Origin: Lachnospiraceae bacterium | GTDB taxonomy: Bacteria > Bacillota_A > Clostridia > Lachnospirales > Lachnospiraceae | Direction: 5' to 3' | DNA: 8,491 bases | NCBI GenBank assembly: GCA_017516285.1 | Contig: JAFXDD010000042.1 | Coordinates: forward strand, 1-8,491 | Shown here: piece by piece, positions 6,835-8,491 of the stretch | How positions within the stretch are numbered: position 1 is the stretch's first letter | Layout of the letters: each line of letters starts with the position of its first letter | Position numbers and translations under genes: made by a program | The notes under the pieces: generated by a model | The model's database searches: none | Seen by the model: only the letters and a program-made list of their open reading frames with translations | Told to the model about the DNA's origin: nothing

Positions 6835-8214
6835 ATGAGTAAACCTATAAAAATTATATTTATGTTCGTAGTAATCTGTGGATTGACTCTCATGGCAAGC
6901 GGCTGCGCATTACAAACAGCTTCCACGGCAGGCAATGCAGTGGTTTTACAACAGCTGATACTTCAAACGGAGCAGATGGAGGCTTTGGATGAATGGTTTG
7001 CAGCAAATTGTAAGGACGAGAGTCCGGTAGTTGCCCTGCCGGATGAGCTTTTGGTGCAGTATGAGGTCGGGGTGGCAGTAGGAACAGAGGCAGCCTTCCG
7101 GGCAGCAAAGGTGACGGCGGATCATTACGGAGACACTATCAGGGATATTCTGAATTACAGGGACATCGTAGATGTGCTTGAAGCCAAGCCGGCATTTCTG
7201 ATGCATGAGGTGGAGTACATAGTGATCAATCAGGAGTTCGATTTGGGTGGTTTTTTGGCAGAGCTGGCTTTTGATTATGTGGATGTTGTAGATAATTATG
7301 CCATTTACCGGGCCAGATATGCTTTCTTTGAAGAAGCAGGTGACGATGGAGAGTTTGCGAAATTGTTAGAGACCATTGATTTAAAGGAAGATCGTATTGA
7401 GCTTGATTTACCGGAGATAACCGAAGAGTATGAGCTTTTGTTTATCAGTGATATGCATATTCAGGCTCTGGATGACATGGTCAGTGAAGAAAATGTGGCG
7501 ACGGTAAAGGACCGCTATTACAATTTGTTCCACACGGATAAACAGTTGCATTCAGCGGATAACTGGATGATTTTATCCTCCGCACTGGATTATTACGAGG
7601 CGGATGGCATTGTATTCGGCGGTGATATGATTGATTTTGTATCACAAACGAATATTGACTTGCTGAAGAAGGGCTTATCAAAGCTGGATACACCTTACAT
7701 GTATCTCAGGGCTGACCATGATTTGGGAACCTGGTATTCCGGCTTTACTATGGGTGATGCAGAGGCATATGATTTGCATAGACAGGTTGGTTCCTATGAG
7801 GATGTGTATGTAATGGAGTATGATGATTTTTATGTATTGGGCTGGAATAACAGCACGGATAGAATGACTGAGGCCGGTCTTCAGCTCGCAAAGAATATTT
7901 GGGATGATGGAAAGCCTATTATTCTGGCAACCCATGTGCCGTTAAATTCTATCGTGGATAACAGCCTCTATGAAGCTAGTGTAAGCGTGGACCCGCAGGG
8001 ACGCAGTAAGCTTTGGGGAATGAATTGCCTGTATTATCCGGAGGGCAGTACTCTGGATTTTCTGGGCATGGTATATGCGGAAAATAGTCCTGTGGCAGCA
8101 GTACTAAGCGGTCACTTGCATTTTAAACATACGGTGCAGCTGACGGAGGGGATTACAGAGCATGTATTTGCACCGGCCTTTGAAGGCAGGATTGCAAGGG
8201 TGCGGATTTATTAA
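6835..8214 (+). CDS. Lipoprotein with calcineurin-like metallophosphoesterase domain
   Basis: A probable surface lipoprotein. A basic N-terminus and hydrophobic segment lead to a lipobox-like MASGC, with Cys24 as lipidation site when counted from the ATG at 6835. An ATG at 6829 is in frame, but the AGAGAG sequence abuts it; it sits six bases before the 6835 ATG, so 6835 is preferred. The C-terminal half (from about residue 200) carries metallophosphoesterase motifs in order: DMH (206-208), GGD (262-264), ADHD (293-296), THVP (His367) and GHLH (426-429). The usual GNH(D/E) motif has become ADHD, replacing the metal-binding Asn with Asp. The N-terminal part (about 30-200) is acidic and matches no family I recognise. 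The substrate is unknown: phosphodiesters, phosphoproteins or cell-envelope nucleotides are all possible. It probably shares a transcript with the upstream HTH gene. Confidence 0.82.
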   Translation: MSKPIKIIFMFVVICGLTLMASGCALQTASTAGNAVVLQQLILQTEQMEALDEWFAANCKDESPVVALPDELLVQYEVGVAVGTEAAFRAAKVTADHYGDTIRDILNYRDIVDVLEAKPAFLMHEVEYIVINQEFDLGGFLAELAFDYVDVVDNYAIYRARYAFFEEAGDDGEFAKLLETIDLKEDRIELDLPEITEEYELLFISDMHIQALDDMVSEENVATVKDRYYNLFHTDKQLHSADNWMILSSALDYYEADGIVFGGDMIDFVSQTNIDLLKKGLSKLDTPYMYLRADHDLGTWYSGFTMGDAEAYDLHRQVGSYEDVYVMEYDDFYVLGWNNSTDRMTEAGLQLAKNIWDDGKPIILATHVPLNSIVDNSLYEASVSVDPQGRSKLWGMNCLYYPEGSTLDFLGMVYAENSPVAAVLSGHLHFKHTVQLTEGITEHVFAPAFEGRIARVRIY

Positions 8215-8361
8215 GTTATAATTCTTAAGATTTGTTCACAAAAAGTTTACAATTCGGACGATATATCGTCCAAGTTCTACAAAAAATTATGCTATGATAG
8301 CCTCATGAGATAAATACCGGTAATTTATTCATAATCAAATACCTGTAAAAGGAGGACTATC
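8215..8361 (+). promoter_or_regulatory. Promoter and operator region of the last gene
   Basis: An extended -10 (TGC-TATGAT, 8290-8298) has no good -35, giving a start near 8305 and a leader of about 57 bases. A perfect 16-bp palindrome, GGACGATATATCGTCC (8256-8271), covers the -35 zone, and a smaller dyad TTTGT-TC-ACAAA lies at 8231-8242. In the leader, AAATACCGGTAA (8312-8323) and AAATACCTGTAA (8337-8348) repeat 25 bp apart, the second running into the ribosome binding site. The first also lies in an imperfect palindrome (ATAAAT at 8310-8315, ACCGGT, ATTTAT at 8323-8328). This suggests tight control by one or more dimeric DNA-binding proteins, unidentified. No clear terminator for the lipoprotein gene was seen. 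Confidence 0.5.
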
Positions 8362-8491
8362 ATGTCAAACAATCAAAACTTGAACAAGGAGTCCAAGGCT
8401 CCCAACAACGACATTAAGAGCAAAACCATTTTTGCGAATCCGGTGCTCTGCTGTCAATTTCTTAGAAACTATGTAAACCATCCTGCGGTAA
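8362..8491 (+). CDS. 5' end of a gene, possibly Rpn/PD-(D/E)XK nuclease-family protein (partial)
   Basis: The first 43 codons of a gene cut by the window edge. AAAAGGAGG (8347-8355) lies six bases before the ATG, an excellent ribosome binding site. The N-terminus is polar and rich in Asn and Lys, then reads KTIFANPVLCCQFLRNYV, from residue 21. This resembles the beginning of Rpn-type recombination-promoting nuclease / PD-(D/E)XK transposase-like proteins common in Lachnospiraceae, which often have a similar phrase (F-x-N/D-x-x-x-C-x-Q-F-L-R-x-Y) near the start. This is family resemblance from memory over a short stretch. The catalytic region is outside the window, so only the presence of a gene is firm. 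Confidence 0.6.
   Translation, partial: MSNNQNLNKESKAPNNDIKSKTIFANPVLCCQFLRNYVNHPAV

Noticed and set aside
8208..8230. TTAAG...CTTAA after the lipoprotein stop as a terminator
   Set aside because: The stem is about five AT-rich pairs and is not followed by a T-run.

Overview
The window looks like a piece of a low-to-moderate GC Firmicute chromosome, most likely a gut Lachnospiraceae or related Clostridia. This is inferred from the strong AGGAGG-type ribosome binding sites, the AT-rich intergenic regions, TATAAT-like promoters and the style of the proteins. No rRNA, tRNA, CRISPR array or insertion sequence was seen.

Layout. Positions 1-153 hold the tail of an unseen upstream unit, a cluster of inverted repeats and a probable bidirectional terminator. 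On the minus strand lie an AGCS-family sodium:amino acid (alanine/glycine) symporter (154-1563) and, upstream of it, an AraC-family regulator (1637-2542). Divergent from the regulator, on the plus strand, is a compact three-gene sugar operon: a rhamnulokinase-family FGGY kinase (2684-4081), L-fucose isomerase FucI (4108-5907) and L-fucose mutarotase FucU (5960-6394). A strong intrinsic terminator (6408-6452) closes it. Next come a small HTH_3/XRE-type regulator with a TTG start (6583-6786) and a lipoprotein with a calcineurin-like metallophosphoesterase domain (6835-8214). A densely patterned regulatory region then leads into the 5' end of a gene cut by the window edge (8362-8491), which may be an Rpn/PD-(D/E)XK nuclease-type protein.

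How the genes work together. FucU interconverts the anomers of L-fucose, FucI converts L-fucose to L-fuculose, and the kinase presumably makes L-fuculose-1-phosphate, although by family it is a rhamnulokinase. The divergent AraC protein, whose promoter overlaps that of the kinase, is the obvious candidate regulator. The aldolase and a dedicated fucose transporter are not in the window, so they must be encoded elsewhere or be supplied by other systems.

The core genes are familiar. The more unusual material is in the control regions: paired operators 32 bp apart in front of the small HTH gene, a perfect 16-bp palindrome ahead of the last gene, overlapping alternative hairpins at the left edge, and a GAAA-capped hairpin between fucI and fucU. 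The metallophosphoesterase lipoprotein is also unusual, with an altered GNHD motif and an unassigned N-terminal half. I did not find a convincing, wholly new multi-gene system.
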